A stretch of DNA of 64,000 nucleotides from Vandiemenella viatica (lineage: Eukaryota > Arthropoda > Insecta > Orthoptera > Morabidae). The translations under genes were made by a program, and so were the position numbers. Positions 22,378 through 34,069 of the stretch are shown one piece after another (the first letter of the stretch is position 1; each line of letters starts with the position of its first letter). Where the stretch lies: assembly GCA_031002005.1 (NCBI GenBank), contig JARYHS010008074.1, positions 177,096,494 through 177,160,493 on the forward strand, given 5' to 3'. The notes beneath the pieces were generated by a model. The model did not search any database and was not told the origin of the DNA. It was given only the letters and a program-made list of their open reading frames with translations.

Positions 22378-24202
22378 TTAATTTATTCCTGCTAGGTTGG
22401 TAAGAAGGTGAAGAAATGGGTCGAGTTGGGAAGTATCAGATGGAGCTACTGGAAATTCTTGAATCATCTTCATAATCATTTGCAATGTCTTCTCTATGAG
22501 TGCTACTTTTTCGGGTGAGGGGGACTTTTCCTTATCCTTGGGTTGAGGAGGGTAGGGATTCTGTGTGATAGGTGTTATTGGTATATGATGGGGTACATAC
22601 ATTCTTTGATAAACAGGAGGGTATTGGGACTTTTGTTCTTTTGGAGTTGCTGGCCTTTGCTTGTTGCGGCCTACGGTAGTAGTAGTATATTTCGGTTGGT
22701 TTGGAGAGAGTGCTTTACTTTGGTGACGTGACTCTTGATTTTGTTGGATAGAGATTATAGGACAGTTTGGAATGTATTTGTTGAGGCTAAACTGAGTGGC
22801 TGCACTGCCGTTGGAGAGAGCGGGGGGAATTGCTTTTCGTCGTAATACAGCGGAGCGGCGCTGGCTGCCTGCGAATATGTATGACGATGGGTGGGATACC
22901 AGTTCGGCGTGGGAGAGGCTTTATTATGGGCCGCTGCCTCACGTGCTTTTTGTTGTTGAACTATTACGGGACATATTCTGTCATTGGATAAATGAGGACC
23001 GTGACAATGCACACATTGTGGATCAGCTGTGCTGGCACACGTCTCCATAGTATGTGGGCCTCCGCACTTATTGCAACGGGGAGAGCTACGGCATTGAGTT
23101 ATACGATGGCCAAAACGTAAACAATTATCACAGACGAGAATTTGTGGGACATGAGGTTCGACTGGGCAACGTGCTCCAAAGATTGCTATGTGGTCCGGAA
23201 GGGATTGTGATCTAAAGGTGATCATGCATATTGGTATCGGTATTCTCCTATCATTATTTTGGTATGAGTTCTTCTTGGTAAACCATTTAACTGTGATAAC
23301 TGGATAGGGGCTTTCTATCGCCTGTAGGATTTCTTCTTCTGACAGGGAGGTGTCTACGTCCCTGATAATACCTTGTTTGTTTATTAAAAAATTTGGAATG
23401 AATGCTTCTAGGTTTCTGTCCTTGAAAACTGTAGATTGAACCAACAAGTTAGCAGAGTCTGCTGAATTGGTTTCGATTTTTAACCTATATCTCCCGGCCG
23501 CTATGATATTGATGATGTTATGCTTATGTGCTGGGCTATGTGTATAAAGAAGGTTCCCTATTGACATGGGGTGAAGTCTACCAATATTTTTATCCACACT
23601 TTCTACAAAGACGAAGTATGGACCCGTGTCTGTGCGGCTGTATCGGTTATTCTTACTTCTGTCTTTATTGGAATTTAAGTTGGGGCTTGGCACCTGGGGT
23701 ATACTATTTTGGTTAGTAGGGTTCCGATTGATCGATAATATACTTTGAACTCCTTCACGATCCACGGGAATGCTTGTGATATCCATGCCCGTACCCTAGT
23801 TTAATGTTTTTTGGGTTGGATCACGGCTATCATATTGATGATCTAATTCTGCGACTGAAGTAGTTGGGTAAAACACGACTGATGACATGGAAGCTAACTC
23901 CTGGGGCACACTCACTGGATTATTTAACATTTCCTCGTTCGGTAGCTCAGTAGGGTTTCCCTCTATGCGAGACCGTTTAACAGTTCTTTCTCCGGATTTA
24001 CATTGTTCAACACTGCGATCGAGGGGCAGCTTGCAGTAGCAGCGTCGTTACCTGGGTAGTTGAGCGCATGAAGATGAGATGGCTGTGGCTGGATACCTTG
24101 TTGGAAGTGCATCATCGTCGGGGCTGAAGAAGCTGTTTCTGGAAAATAACACGGCTGCAGTGCCGCGTTGATTATTTGCCCCGTGTCTGGGGGCTCTTCC
24201 AT
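22378..24202 (-). pseudogene. Gag-like ORF1 of the 2.36-kb element (RRM-like fold, three CCHC knuckles)
   Basis: This is an RNA-binding Gag-like ORF1 of the Jockey/I type, which in intact elements coats element RNA. It opens with ATG at 24202 (MEEPPDTGQ...). A frameshift near 23995-24010 moves it to the register of the long frame, where one TAG precedes the ATG at 23786. The 343-residue part has a probable RRM-like region at about residues 57-200 and three zinc knuckles at about 219-232 (CDNCLRFGHRITQC), 238-250 (CNKCGGPHTMETC) and 258-272 (CVHCHGPH...C). After the TAA at 22755 another frame shift leads into a proline- and glutamine-rich tail ending ...LAGIN at 22378. So there are two frameshifts and one nonsense codon, and otherwise good preservation. 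Confidence 0.9.
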
Positions 24203-24380
24203 GTTAGGGCACGGCCCAGGCTTTCAGAAGATGCTAAGAATTGAAGCCTATATCTTCAGGCAATTCAAATTTTATTCACACTTCACTGCACTGACGGACT
24301 GTAAGTTCACTTGACTGTTTACGAGACTGGCTAAGCTCCGAAACATGGAAGTGATCGCTATGAGCGCAACAGCTAGACTG
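24203..24380 (-). promoter_or_regulatory. 5' leader of the ORF1-only element, internal promoter expected
   Basis: The leader runs from the CAGTCTAGC start at 24380 to the ORF1 ATG. Jockey-type elements carry an internal polymerase II promoter in this position. The presence of the complete start implies the copy is not 5'-truncated. The repeated words GTCAAGTGAAC and CAGTGAAGTG are visible, but I cannot assign promoter motifs firmly. Confidence 0.45.
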
Positions 24381-24394
24381 TCCTCGTACGATTA
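24381..24394. repeat. Target-site duplication, right copy
   Basis: TCCTCGTACGATTA, identical to 22011-22024. It lies next to the 5' end of the minus-strand element. Confidence 0.95.
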
Positions 24395-24790
24395 CTATAT
24401 TCTTTACATTATCTCTTAACACGTCGGCAGCAGTTATGTCGGCGTCAGGTGGACAATAGAAGGCGCCTATCACAAATTTAGACGTGGTTACATTAAATTT
24501 AATTCATATGAATTCGCAAACTTTGTCGACGTCCATTTCAATATATGAGAGGTTTCTGCTAACAGCTATAAATACATACCCTCCAGGGAATGTAAAATAT
24601 CCTTACTAGAAATATTGACGCTATTCAAGAAAATTTCTGTTGAATGTATATCCTGTGTTAACCAGCTTGAAGTACCGATTGCGATATACGCTTCTAAGCT
24701 ACTAATAATACTTTCTTGTTCCAGCTATTTGTTGCAAACACTTCTACAAATAATCATGAGAATATTTAACTGTAGAGATTAATTTTAGCT
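24395..24790 (-). pseudogene. CR1/L2-like LINE endonuclease remnant, proximal part
   Basis: Minus-strand reading from about 24785 gives LNILMIICRSVCNK, then LEQESIISSLEAYIAIGTSS, WLTQDIHSTEIFLNS and, after a frame change, YVFIAVSRNLSYIEMD and FVIGAFYCPPDAD. These are successive strands of an AP-like endonuclease of CR1/L2-type LINEs: the N/C-R-S start, the E/T-W-L block, the GGxxIAV strand and the IGxxYxPP strand. Scattered stops and indels mark it as dead. The next expected block (GGDFN) is found on the other side of the inserted ORF1-only element. Confidence 0.8.
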
Positions 24791-27700
24791 GCTACTAATA
24801 TCCGGTGTTGAATTTTTTTTTGTGTGTGTTGGCCGTAATTGTAGTTCAAGAGCATGGTTTACTGGATAACCTCCATCCCAAAGCATCAGGCATCATTGTA
24901 TCATAACTCAGATGTAGTGACCCCACCTAGACACCAGTAAATCTATAGTGACCTGTGATGAACTTGGCGGCCGAGCGGAGGCTAGGTCAGGTTCGATTAG
25001 AGGACTGAGCATGAGGATAAAGCTCGAACATAAAAGTTGATCTGGGGTCGGATTGAGATATTCATGGTAGGATCATCAGGGTGAATGACTTCATAACCAC
25101 GTCATATTTACATTATTTACTGGCTCGACACAGCGTGAATACGGTGCTGTATAAGATATACAAGTGATATACATTATAATGACTGCTGAAGGCTGATTAC
25201 AATATAAGAGGCTATTTTGCTACCTTCCAAATTCTGATGTGTCATACTTGAATGCTAAGAATAGGCTGCGTGAGTATGACATTTACTTTGAGAATGGCAA
25301 GGGCGTCTGCGGCTGCGGGCGATTATCTAGCCCCAGTAAATCCCACCTATAGACCATGTGGAGGACCCTAGCTCAGTATCTGTGATTCAACGATGGCTTT
25401 CCACGTCCAATCATAGAACCCCAGAGCAGAACCAACCAGTTATACACTGTCCCTCTTCTTCGTGTGACGTCATTCGGCGGCACCGACCACCGGAGGGCGA
25501 CTCAACGTCTGCGTTTTCTATGCTTCTACTGTTGCTGGCTCTGACTGAATGCTGAAGACAAGACACGACTTCGATGCCCGTGCTAGAGGTTTTAAAGACA
25601 ACATCCCACTACGGATCTAAAGTGGAAGAGTGAATGGAAGCCCATTGATGAGGACTATCGATGCGGTCATCTGCCCTACTCTGCCCAACAATTACGCACT
25701 TTTACTAGCTGTTAGCGCTCCAAATCCCCTATCGATGCCTCTGTCTGGTTTCTTAATATGCAGACTTGCCGTCTTGGTTTCATGCTTAAGAAATACGTAG
25801 ATTTTTACCCTGTGAACAACCCTGTTCACTACATGGATGAGACACATGGAATCAACGTTGTATTTTCTGCCCAAATACTCATGTCATATCCCTAATGGAT
25901 TCAATAAATTTGCGAAAGTTTGAGCTTCCAGCCACTAGAATCCCTTCTGTGGTTGTTCATACCTAGCAGGCTGGAGGGCCACCAACTCCATGATGGCGAT
26001 TATGGATCTGACTTTTTCTAAACCGGTTGGACAGTGGCACAAGCTCCCCTTTCAGTCATCTGAAGTTGTTCGACTGACCCCGCTTGCTGTTTCGAGTTTC
26101 AGGAGCCACACACCACACGCTAGTCCCTGACATAACCGTTGCACAGCATCCACGCTCTCTGCTCGGGACAAAGGTGTAATGGTTGATAGGGGAAATCTGT
26201 GAACGGTCAGGACATAATCATGATCCACATATCACATCTGCTGCAACAAGTCACTACAGTTTCCTGTTGTGTCACCTTCGTTAACAAAGCTGCAAGCCGA
26301 TTGCGCAGATCTGTCACCTCAGACCGCGAACATGGCAGTCTCTAAGAAAAACAGCATTTACATCATGCTTCGTGTCACGTCAAATTACTGAGCCACCTGT
26401 AAACTAAATGTCTCGTTGACTTTTCGCCTCTCGTGGCGTCTCCCATCTAGTTCTTCAACAACAAACATGTCCTGTCAGTATGTCTCTATAGTACACATCC
26501 AGAACTCAAAAGAAAAAAAAAAACGGATTTATTGTTGTGTTTCTTAGGTAGAAGAAAAAACATCTGGCCTAGGAACACAAAGGCATCTGGGCAGTGAAAT
26601 AAGGTCTCTCTTACAAACAACTAATTTCTAAGTATTAGAAATCTCCCAATAATCAGGCGTGTGTTAATTATTGTGCAATTAGTCCTATCTTCATAGACAT
26701 TTGGATTAAAAATTTTGCAAAATAGATTGTGTTTTCGGAGTAATCGTTGGATATGTATAATTTTTTGTTTTCATTTATGAACAGTTACTGGACCACATGG
26801 AATTAAATTTCAATGAGACAATTCCGCAATTATCACTTTCATCTGAAAATGATTCCACCCATCGATTTATACAGATAAAAGTTACTTAAGCTCGTGGTTT
26901 GTGTACAATTTATATAAAAAGAAAGGACAGGAATAGGTGTGATGAAATTTAAATGGTACCAGTTGAGTGTATCCTCTTTAAACTAAATAAAGATTTACGT
27001 AAATCAATGTCGTAGCTGGGAGTAAGTGGTATACATATATTACAATAATAATAATAAAAAAAACGTTTATATACCAGTAGTACTGCGAACCCTTTTTTTA
27101 ATTCGGTGTAATCAAGCACGTAATTGTGTCTTGGTTGGTATACATACATTAAAATTTTAATTTTTTTAATTTTTAGTGAACATGTAAAATATCTGAACCA
27201 ATGTTGACGAAAATTTATATTGGTCAATCGTAGAATATCCGCATACTAAATATTTATGCAAATTATCAGCGTGTTTTTGGAGTAATCGCTATACGAAAAG
27301 AACAATCAATTTCTCTGTCCTTGTTGAATTTTAAAAAAGAACTAGACGAACTAAGAAGAAATTTCACTGTGACCATTAAAAAAGTATCCAATTTTAACAA
27401 AAAAACAAAAAACTAAGCTTTTCGGTTTTTGTTGAAATTATAAAAAAACTGCACCAGATGGGTTAAAATTTATCTACAGACACTAGTCTCCCAATAAAAT
27501 TTCTTGTATTTTACTCAGGAGCGGGAATCACTCATTAATAAGAAGTTGTTGTTTACTCACAGAGATATTTCTGTTCGTTTATTGATTTACAACCATTCTA
27601 AATCAAAATTCTGAACTATTTTGTGTGCTAGAAATTTGTTTCAAAAATGTCTTCTTGCTCATAACCGATTTACTTGTACCATGGTAGTATGTTAAGTTTC

Positions 27701-27964
27701 ATCTAGAAATCTTTATAAGGATTTGTTTACATACCTTCAATCGCCATGCATGCAATATCTCAGTGTTTCATAATAGAACGACAAAGTTTCAGTTTAATAT
27801 TGGAAGGAACAGCTATTACAATAGAAATGAGAGAAGTCAAAAGGGGTCATGCAGATCTCCAATAGTAAAATATACAAGATAACTTCAGTCGCAGTTTAGT
27901 CAAATTATACTACAAATTAACCTTCGAATTAATGAAACTGAGAGATAAATAACTTAAATCTTAT
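24791..27964. other. Mixed DNA, possibly a decayed retroelement at 24.9-26.5 kb
   Basis: From about 24860 to 26460 the sequence is clearly less AT-rich than its neighbours. It has two loosely similar phrases, CCCCACCTAGACACCAGTAA near 24921 and CCCCAGTAAATCCCACCTA near 25332, but no frame with a recognisable Gag, protease or RT motif. The remainder (26.5-27.96 kb) is AT-rich. I cannot name anything with confidence. Confidence 0.3.
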
Positions 27965-28202
27965 GGCCTTATGTCTGTCGACATCAAGGTCATTTGAGGT
28001 GTGAAGGAACTGGTGGCAAGGAAAGGGGGGGGGGGGAATTCGTGCCATAACTTTTTGAAGGAACTATCCCGGCATTTACCTAGAGTGATTTCGGGGAACC
28101 ATGGAAAACCGAAATCTGGATGGCTGGACGGCGATTCGAACTCGCGTTCTCCCGAATGCGAGGCCAGAGCGTTACCGCTCATCTACAACGCTGCTCGGTT
28201 AC
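27965..28202 (-). mobile_element. SINE-A copy 2 with tRNA-like head
   Basis: The minus-strand copy begins with the head near 28200 (GAGCGGTAACGCTCTGGCC), has box B complement GATTCGAAC at 28133-28141, then the SINE body with AAATGCCGGGATAGTTCC, and ends near 27965. A run of 14 G at about 28025-28038 lies inside the body where other copies have CCTTCCC. Confidence 0.85.
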
Positions 28203-28229
28203 AAAAAAAAGAAAGGTGTATGATAATAT

Positions 28230-28420
28230 TTACAGTGGTTAAGAGGTCTGACTAGATGTACTCGGTTGCAATCCCGGTCCCCGGAATTTTCGAAAAACCT
28301 TTAATCAGACCTTCACCTCTGCCATAGCTTACCGTGTAACGTAAAGTACACCATAGCGCTTCCATGGTTCGGATTCCGCGTTAAACTGTAGGTACACTCT
28401 AGGGTTAACAGCCATAGCTG
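28230..28420 (+). mobile_element. SINE-B copy with degraded tRNA-like head
   Basis: CAGTGGTTAAGAGGTCTGAC is box A-like and CGGTTGCAATCCCGG is box B-like. They are followed by GGAATTTTCGAAAAACC and, near 28380, GTTAAACTGTAGG, the same word as in the SINE at 16722. It lies directly beside SINE-A copy 2. Confidence 0.55.
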
Positions 28421-30125
28421 TAGCACGGATGTGTATACATCAAAAGTAAATTCAAGCAAAAAAAAGGCATAATGTCATCATAGTTGGCCCAAACGAATAT
28501 GCATACATTACTCACAGTGCAATTCTATTTCATGTAGCTGTTAGTTTCTGTTGACAGTCTTTTTTCGTATTCTAAGGAAGTTAGATATTCTGCATTTTAT
28601 CTGTGTTTGGCTTGTTTTACATGCGCTTCAGCGCTTATCAACAGAAAGACCATTAGATCTGAGATGGAATGGTGACAGGAAGGAAGCCGGAGATCGCATG
28701 AAGTTGTACTCCATTTAGGGTGATTTCTGATTGAAAGCAAAGTAACATCTCCAAAGTGATTGAGACAGGAAAAAAATGAAAATACTCCTTTATTATGTCC
28801 CATCACAGCCTAGAACCTAAACGAAAGTTTTACGAAGTCTGGTGTTTAATAATGTAAGTATTTCAGGAAATTGGTAGTGACACACCAGTGAGACTGCATT
28901 GTCTATAACACCACAGAGTAGAAAATAACACAAGTTGTCACATACCTCTTGGTTTTTCGTTCTGCAAGGAGATAGAATGGTCGAAGAGCGTTTGTTGACT
29001 GATACTCGATGGTGCAGGGGAGAAAAAAGGAGGAAGGCACCGCTTCGCACTTGAATGCGTATTGGGGATGCACAGATGCGTGAGTCCCCCCGTGCCACAG
29101 TGCTCATTAAGGTGAAACATCCCCGAAGACTGAGTCCTTTGTGCCACGTCCCATTCGGTTGGCTATGGTAGGTGTAGGCCCCCGCGGGAGGTGGGCGAGG
29201 TGTCAGCTAAGTGGTGTCCACTGGGAGCGCGATCTTTTGTGCGCAGGCGTGGCGACGCGGACAATGCAGCCGTCCGTGCGCGCATTGTCTAGCTGAGTAG
29301 AGCGCCGCCACCGATTTCGGCTGATGGAAATGAGTTGCAGCCCGGAGCACTGTCAGCAAAACGGCAATTCCCGGCTGAGTCTCTCTGCTACCGGCAACAC
29401 CTTTGTCAGTGTCTGTTTTTCCTTCAGTTTAATGGTCTACTCACCTCACTGAACGCTTCTTCACTTATCTCTGAATTAATACAAGTGAACTGAGAACGCC
29501 TCCAAAAAATTTGTGAACCGCTCTGACAAGTGTTTGCAATTCGTCAGTCTAAAAGCGGCGTGGGCAAAATATTTATGCTGTGCACGGGGGAGATGTGGTT
29601 AATGAAGATTACGACAATCTTTACAGGGCATTAAGTAAAACAGTAGCACTTTTAGCAAAATATCTTCTGCGTTTTATTTTCATAAACTTTCTCACAACAT
29701 ATATACAGCCATGTGAATCACAAAGCCGAAAGTAAAATAAATCTCTGAATTAAAGAAATTTAAGCCACGGCGTCATTCCACAACACTAACGGTTAATATC
29801 TAGCAAATATAGAGTTAGTTGAGACATTCCCCGAACATTCACTAGACTCAGCCTTACGACCTTATTGTAGCTAAATGCTCGCTCAGACGGTGCCTTTTTT
29901 ATGCAACAAGAGACATGCCTCTAGGCGCATGCAACATCGAATGCTTTCAAACAGTTTTTTTTCTTTTTTTTTTCCTCATGAGGTAAATGGGCAAATATGT
30001 TTCACGACCAGTTTGGCACTCTTTTTCCCATTTCATGAAACTTCAATTTGTATTTTTTTTTCAATAAATTGAGATACCAAAAATTCTTGATTTTATCGAA
30101 TACTACAGAAAATACTCGGTCTTGT
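28421..30125. other. Intergenic DNA with a GC-rich island
   Basis: AT-rich except for 29080-29420, listed separately. No protein motif is seen in the frames at 28597-28806, 28817-29147 or 29875-30072. Confidence 0.4.
29080..29420. promoter_or_regulatory. GC-rich island with inverted repeat
   Basis: This CpG-containing block is surrounded by AT-rich DNA. GACAATGC and GCATTGTC face each other across about 16 bp near 29260-29290. No frame shows a domain. It could be an unmethylated regulatory island or part of an old repeat; neither is established. Confidence 0.3.
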
Positions 30126-30134
30126 GGCAACCTT

Positions 30135-30180
<46 letters not shown>

Positions 30181-30436
30181 TAACTGCTTTACGTCTCTTT
30201 TTAACATCGAGGTCTTTAGAGACGGGAAAGGATGAGAGGCAAGGATGGGGCAAGGAATGGGAAGGAATTCGGCCATGGCCTTTTGAAGGAAGCATCCCGG
30301 CATTTGCCTGGAGTGATTTGGGGAAACCATGGAAAACCCAAATCTGGATGCCCGGACGGGGATTCGAACCGCCGTCCTCCCGAATGCGAGACGAGAACGC
30401 TAACCGTTACACCGCCCCGCTCGGTTGGTAACCTTC
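30126..30436 (-). mobile_element. SINE-A copy 3, near full length, with poly(A) and TSD
   Basis: This is the best-preserved SINE-A. On the minus strand it has a tRNA-like head (GTGTAACGGTTAGCGTTCTC), box B GGTTCGAATCC (complement at 30360-30370), the conserved body and a tail GACGTAAAGCAG followed by 43 A (seen as T at 30137-30179). The flanking 11-mers TGGCAACCTTC (30125-30135) and TGGTAACCTTC (30426-30436) match at 10 of 11 positions and are the probable target duplication. The head looks tRNA-derived, but the stem pairing is too poor for a working tRNA. Confidence 0.9.
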
Positions 30437-33240
30437 TCATAAGTTGTATAAAATGTTATATTTTATTAGTTATTAATGATTCATAATGAGTAAACATTTG
30501 TAACATTCAAAATAACAACCTGCTATGAATAGAAATTTTAATTTGCTATATCTATATATTTTTAGGGTAATATCATTACAGATTAGCAACCCAGACAAAC
30601 ACAGCATTGACGGTAGCACTAACTACAGCAAAAGTTCAGTTGATCGAAGCCTAAGCTGTTTTGCGAACTAGAGACTGGAAAAAGAGGACAATTTGTCAAA
30701 TTACGCCAGTAGGATAAGGCGTCTGAGTAACCTATCTTTGCGGAATTTCATAGACCAGTGCATAAATAATGTAATGAGTAAGATCAAAAAGGCGAACTCT
30801 CTACTGCTACTTATATCATCAGTGGCAGCAATCAATTGCCCCTCCTACACAATTATGCTTCTTTTCGATCCGCAGTACTGGATGACTTGAGCGAGTATAT
30901 AAATTTGCTATAGAGAAAATTATAATTTGATTTTTCATTAGTTACTGCTTAGTTTTCTTGTAAATAAACAAAAATATAAAACACTTGGTTTAAAACAGAA
31001 AAGGTTTCTGATCATTCTGGAAAATACTGGTGAACCCAGGTTTAAAGGTTTTTTTTCACATTTTTTGAAGATAATAGCAGCGGTTTCGCCAACAGTATTC
31101 AACATTATTCGTGAGGCTACCATGTTAGTACTGCTGAATGTTGCAGATCGTTTGAATAGAATGGAACATGCTTCATGGTGCATGCAACTGTTGCATGCAA
31201 AGTTGTATGCTATGCTGTTTGCAATATTGTATAAAACGAGACACTTTCTAAACGAACATTAGGTGTACTACCGGGGTGCCTGTAAAGACTGAATTTCCCG
31301 TAGCTTTCATCTGACTCGCATGATTTCTATGGGCTGGAATACAGATCATTTGTACCTCGACTTGGGTTGACAAGATCATCAATTTGTAAGGGCACCGGCC
31401 ACTATACACGCCATAGCAAAAGTAAAATTTTATATGTCACTATGCTGATATTGTGCAGCACCCAACAGTGTGTTTACTGAATAGAAGATCTCCGTATAAA
31501 ATATTATCAAAAACTACTCTACTCCCTGATATTAGAATGAAGCCTATCACATGAATGTTTTCATAAAATATGAGCTGAGTAAAGATATCAAGTAAAAGAT
31601 TTTTCAGTAACTATACGTTTGCTGTACGAGGAATTGATAGTCGTTAAGTCGCGTTCACGTGATATAGATGTCGGCAAGACAAAGGTTCAGTACTTAGAAT
31701 TAAGATTTCGAAAATAAAAGTGTAATAAAACGATATTTCCGCGATCACATCACTATCGCCATCTTCTGGTTTGGCGACACTGAAAGTGCTCGCCGAAATA
31801 TCTTGTGATAACACTTCGTTAACTTGGCTAGTTACCCGAGAACATTTTACAAACGTTCAATAGAGTTTGATGCTGATTGGTTTAAAATACTATGTGAACT
31901 ATTCTGTTGATTTTATTCAAACAGATAAACAATAATATAGAAGGATATCGTCTGTTCTGTTCATCGTGTACTGTATCTGTATACATATTGATCCAAGTGT
32001 AGCAGTTTTTATATTGCATATTAATTATATATCTAAACACTGCAATATTTATTTTCTGGATGTTTTCTGATAATAATAACGGAATTATTTGGGAATGAGT
32101 ACGATAGGTCTTTCTAAATTATTTCTGTTCTTGATATATTCTGTAATTGAATTGTTCAATCCTGAATATGAATGACTGTTTCTTCCAATGAGGTGAAGTC
32201 TTCCTCGTCCCTGTTTATTCAGCTGCTGTCTCTTCCTCAGATTAATAACAGGTGATTTAAAATTACTCATAAGCGGTTTTCCTTCATGCAACCACTACCA
32301 CGAGACAGGATTTCCCAGACGTTTGGAGGATTATTACAGCTAAAAATAATATTTCAAATCATGTATTTGAAAATGCTTCCTTTTCCGACCATCATATCTT
32401 TTCTCAATATTTAATTACGATGAAAGGATTTGTTTGGTATGGCGTATAATGAAAATTCTAACGAAATAGGTATAAAATAACGATTTCAATGCTGCTTGAG
32501 TATCTCTCTTTTCGCTCATTGCCATTAGCGTGACGTTAAGGATTCTCTAAAGGAAACTTTGGTGAAATTTGTCAGGCATTTGATGTAACGCCTGTAGTTA
32601 TATTAGCCATGTTTCAAGCCAATGTAAGAGGTGTAAAATTGACAACAATGAATTTCAAGATCTTAAGGTAATCTATAACCTCCATTCTGTAAAATGCATC
32701 CTTTCATAGATGTCTAAAAAATCTATACACAATCTAAAACATAATATATTTCAGAATCTGTGTCAACTGAGGTGAAAGATAACTTCAAAGTTGTGCAGAA
32801 ATAAATACGTTGACAAGGGTTTCTCAATTAATACTGATGTTCGTTGTCTGTGGATATCCTCCTGGAGCAGAAAATTGTAAGGAAATTCTGTTTCATAGAT
32901 ATTATTATTCAAACCAAGCTTCTCACTATGTGTTTAGAATGAGCTGATTTTCATTGTGTGATTGTGATTTTCTGCACTCTCTAATTTACAATATATTTTA
33001 TTTTATTCTGTAATTAGAATTGTCATGAACATTTCTTCTCTGGGTACGCTGGAAGTCGTTTAAAAATGTCTTTTATGACAAATCTAATTGTATTCATTAT
33101 GTGACACAATAAAGGAAATAAAATCGAATCGGTCAATGCTCCTAATATTCAATGTAGGCCTATAAATAATTGTGGGAACAATTTTTCTTCACCAGGAAAT
33201 GACGTCTGTAATTTTACCTTACACAAACTACTTATGGCTT
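30437..33240. other. AT-rich DNA, nothing firm
   Basis: A short segment at about 31735-31815 carries a CAGAAGATGGCG/GAAATATCG arrangement on the minus strand that resembles one at 55.6 kb; see the findings. The open frames at 30693-30890, 30938-31262 and 32085-32291 lack motifs. Confidence 0.4.
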
Positions 33241-33335
33241 TAGGCCTCGTCGACGTCGAACTCAACAAGGAACGGGAAGGAATTCGGCCATGGCCTTTTG
33301 AAGGAAGCATCTCGGCCTTGGCCTGGTTACCAACT
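33241..33335 (-). mobile_element. SINE-A copy 4, fragment
   Basis: Only the 3' half of the SINE is present: GGAATTCGGCCATGGCCTTT and GAAGGAAGCATC are the complement of the body, and GGCCTCGTCGACGTCGA is the shared tail motif. Confidence 0.75.
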
Positions 33336-33808
33336 GTAATAGAAATAAATAGGTTTAGATGATTTTTACATTCTTTTACGCCACATTGATGTTGAAATAA
33401 CATGATTTACTGTGTGCGTACTTCTAATTTAAAATTCAGATTTATTCCTTTGTAAATCACACTTTCTTTATAACTGGAATAAAATTTGATAAATTCACAT
33501 TAAATATGGCAGAAAATATTGCGAATTGTAGTGATACTTTTCTAAATTTTGTCAAACAGAAAATAAAGATAAAATAAATAATATAATTAATTTCCGTGCC
33601 ATTTTATATTAATCAGTATTCACAAAAATTAAAGACCTAAATAAATTTGGTAGTTTACAGATTTTCCTGAATACCCATTACCTGCAAATAATTCAAATTC
33701 ATATGTTTCGATCAGTTTTGGTATTAAATATTTGGAAACAGTAACTCTGCCAATGGTATTGTTACTGAAGCAACTGAGATTTGGTGTTTGTAGGGTAAAA
33801 TATATCAT
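33336..33808. other. AT-rich spacer between two SINE copies
   Basis: Nothing recognised. The 127-codon minus frame at 33629-34012 runs through SINE-A copy 5 and is not a gene. Confidence 0.5.
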
Positions 33809-33817
33809 AATTAGACA

Positions 33818-34060
33818 CACCGAGCTAGATGTGTGAGCGGTAACGCTTTGGCCTGGCATTCGGGAGGACGAGGGTTCTAATTCCTGTCTGGCCATCCAGA
33901 TTTGGATTTTCCATAGTTTTTTCAAATCAATCCAGGTGAATGCTGGGATGGTTCCTTCAAAAGGCAATGGCCTAATTTCTTCCCGTTCCTTGTCCTCATT
34001 CTTTTCCCGCATCTAATGATCTCAACGTCGACGAGGCGTAAAGCAATAAGTAAAAATAGC
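33818..34060 (+). mobile_element. SINE-A copy 5, full length, with TSD
   Basis: Plus-strand copy with head GAGCGGTAACGCTTTGGCC, a degraded box B GGTTCTAATTCC, the body CAGATTTGGATTTTCCATAG and the tail CAACGTCGACGAGGCGTAAA. The nonamer AATTAGACA flanks it on both sides (33809-33817 and 34061-34069), consistent with target-primed integration. Confidence 0.9.
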
Positions 34061-34069
34061 AATTAGACA

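Larger units (their letters stand above)
22025..24380 (-). mobile_element. ORF1-only non-LTR retrotransposon, 2.36 kb
   Basis: The element is bounded by a perfect 14-bp duplication. On the minus strand it starts at 24380 with CAGTCTAGC, has about 180 bp of leader, a frameshifted ORF1 of roughly 600 codons (24202 to 22378) and about 350 bp of AT-rich 3' untranslated DNA. It ends in GCGCTTAAAGCC, AATAAATAATAATA and an A-run next to the duplication. I find no endonuclease or RT between the ORF1 stop and the 3' end, where about 2.5 kb would be expected in a Jockey/I-type LINE. It is therefore a non-autonomous derivative or a post-insertion deletion. Insertion was into an older CR1/L2-like LINE. 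Confidence 0.85.

Noticed and set aside
24860..25560. Possible LTR pair of an LTR retrotransposon
   Set aside because: The two similar phrases near 24921 and 25332 are short and rearranged relative to each other, and no primer-binding site, Gag or Pol motif could be found.
30048..30486. Frames of 74-127 codons on both strands
   Set aside because: They are readings of SINE-A copy 3, including its poly(A)/poly(T) tract.
33629..34012. 127-codon minus-strand frame
   Set aside because: Most of it is the antisense reading of SINE-A copy 5.
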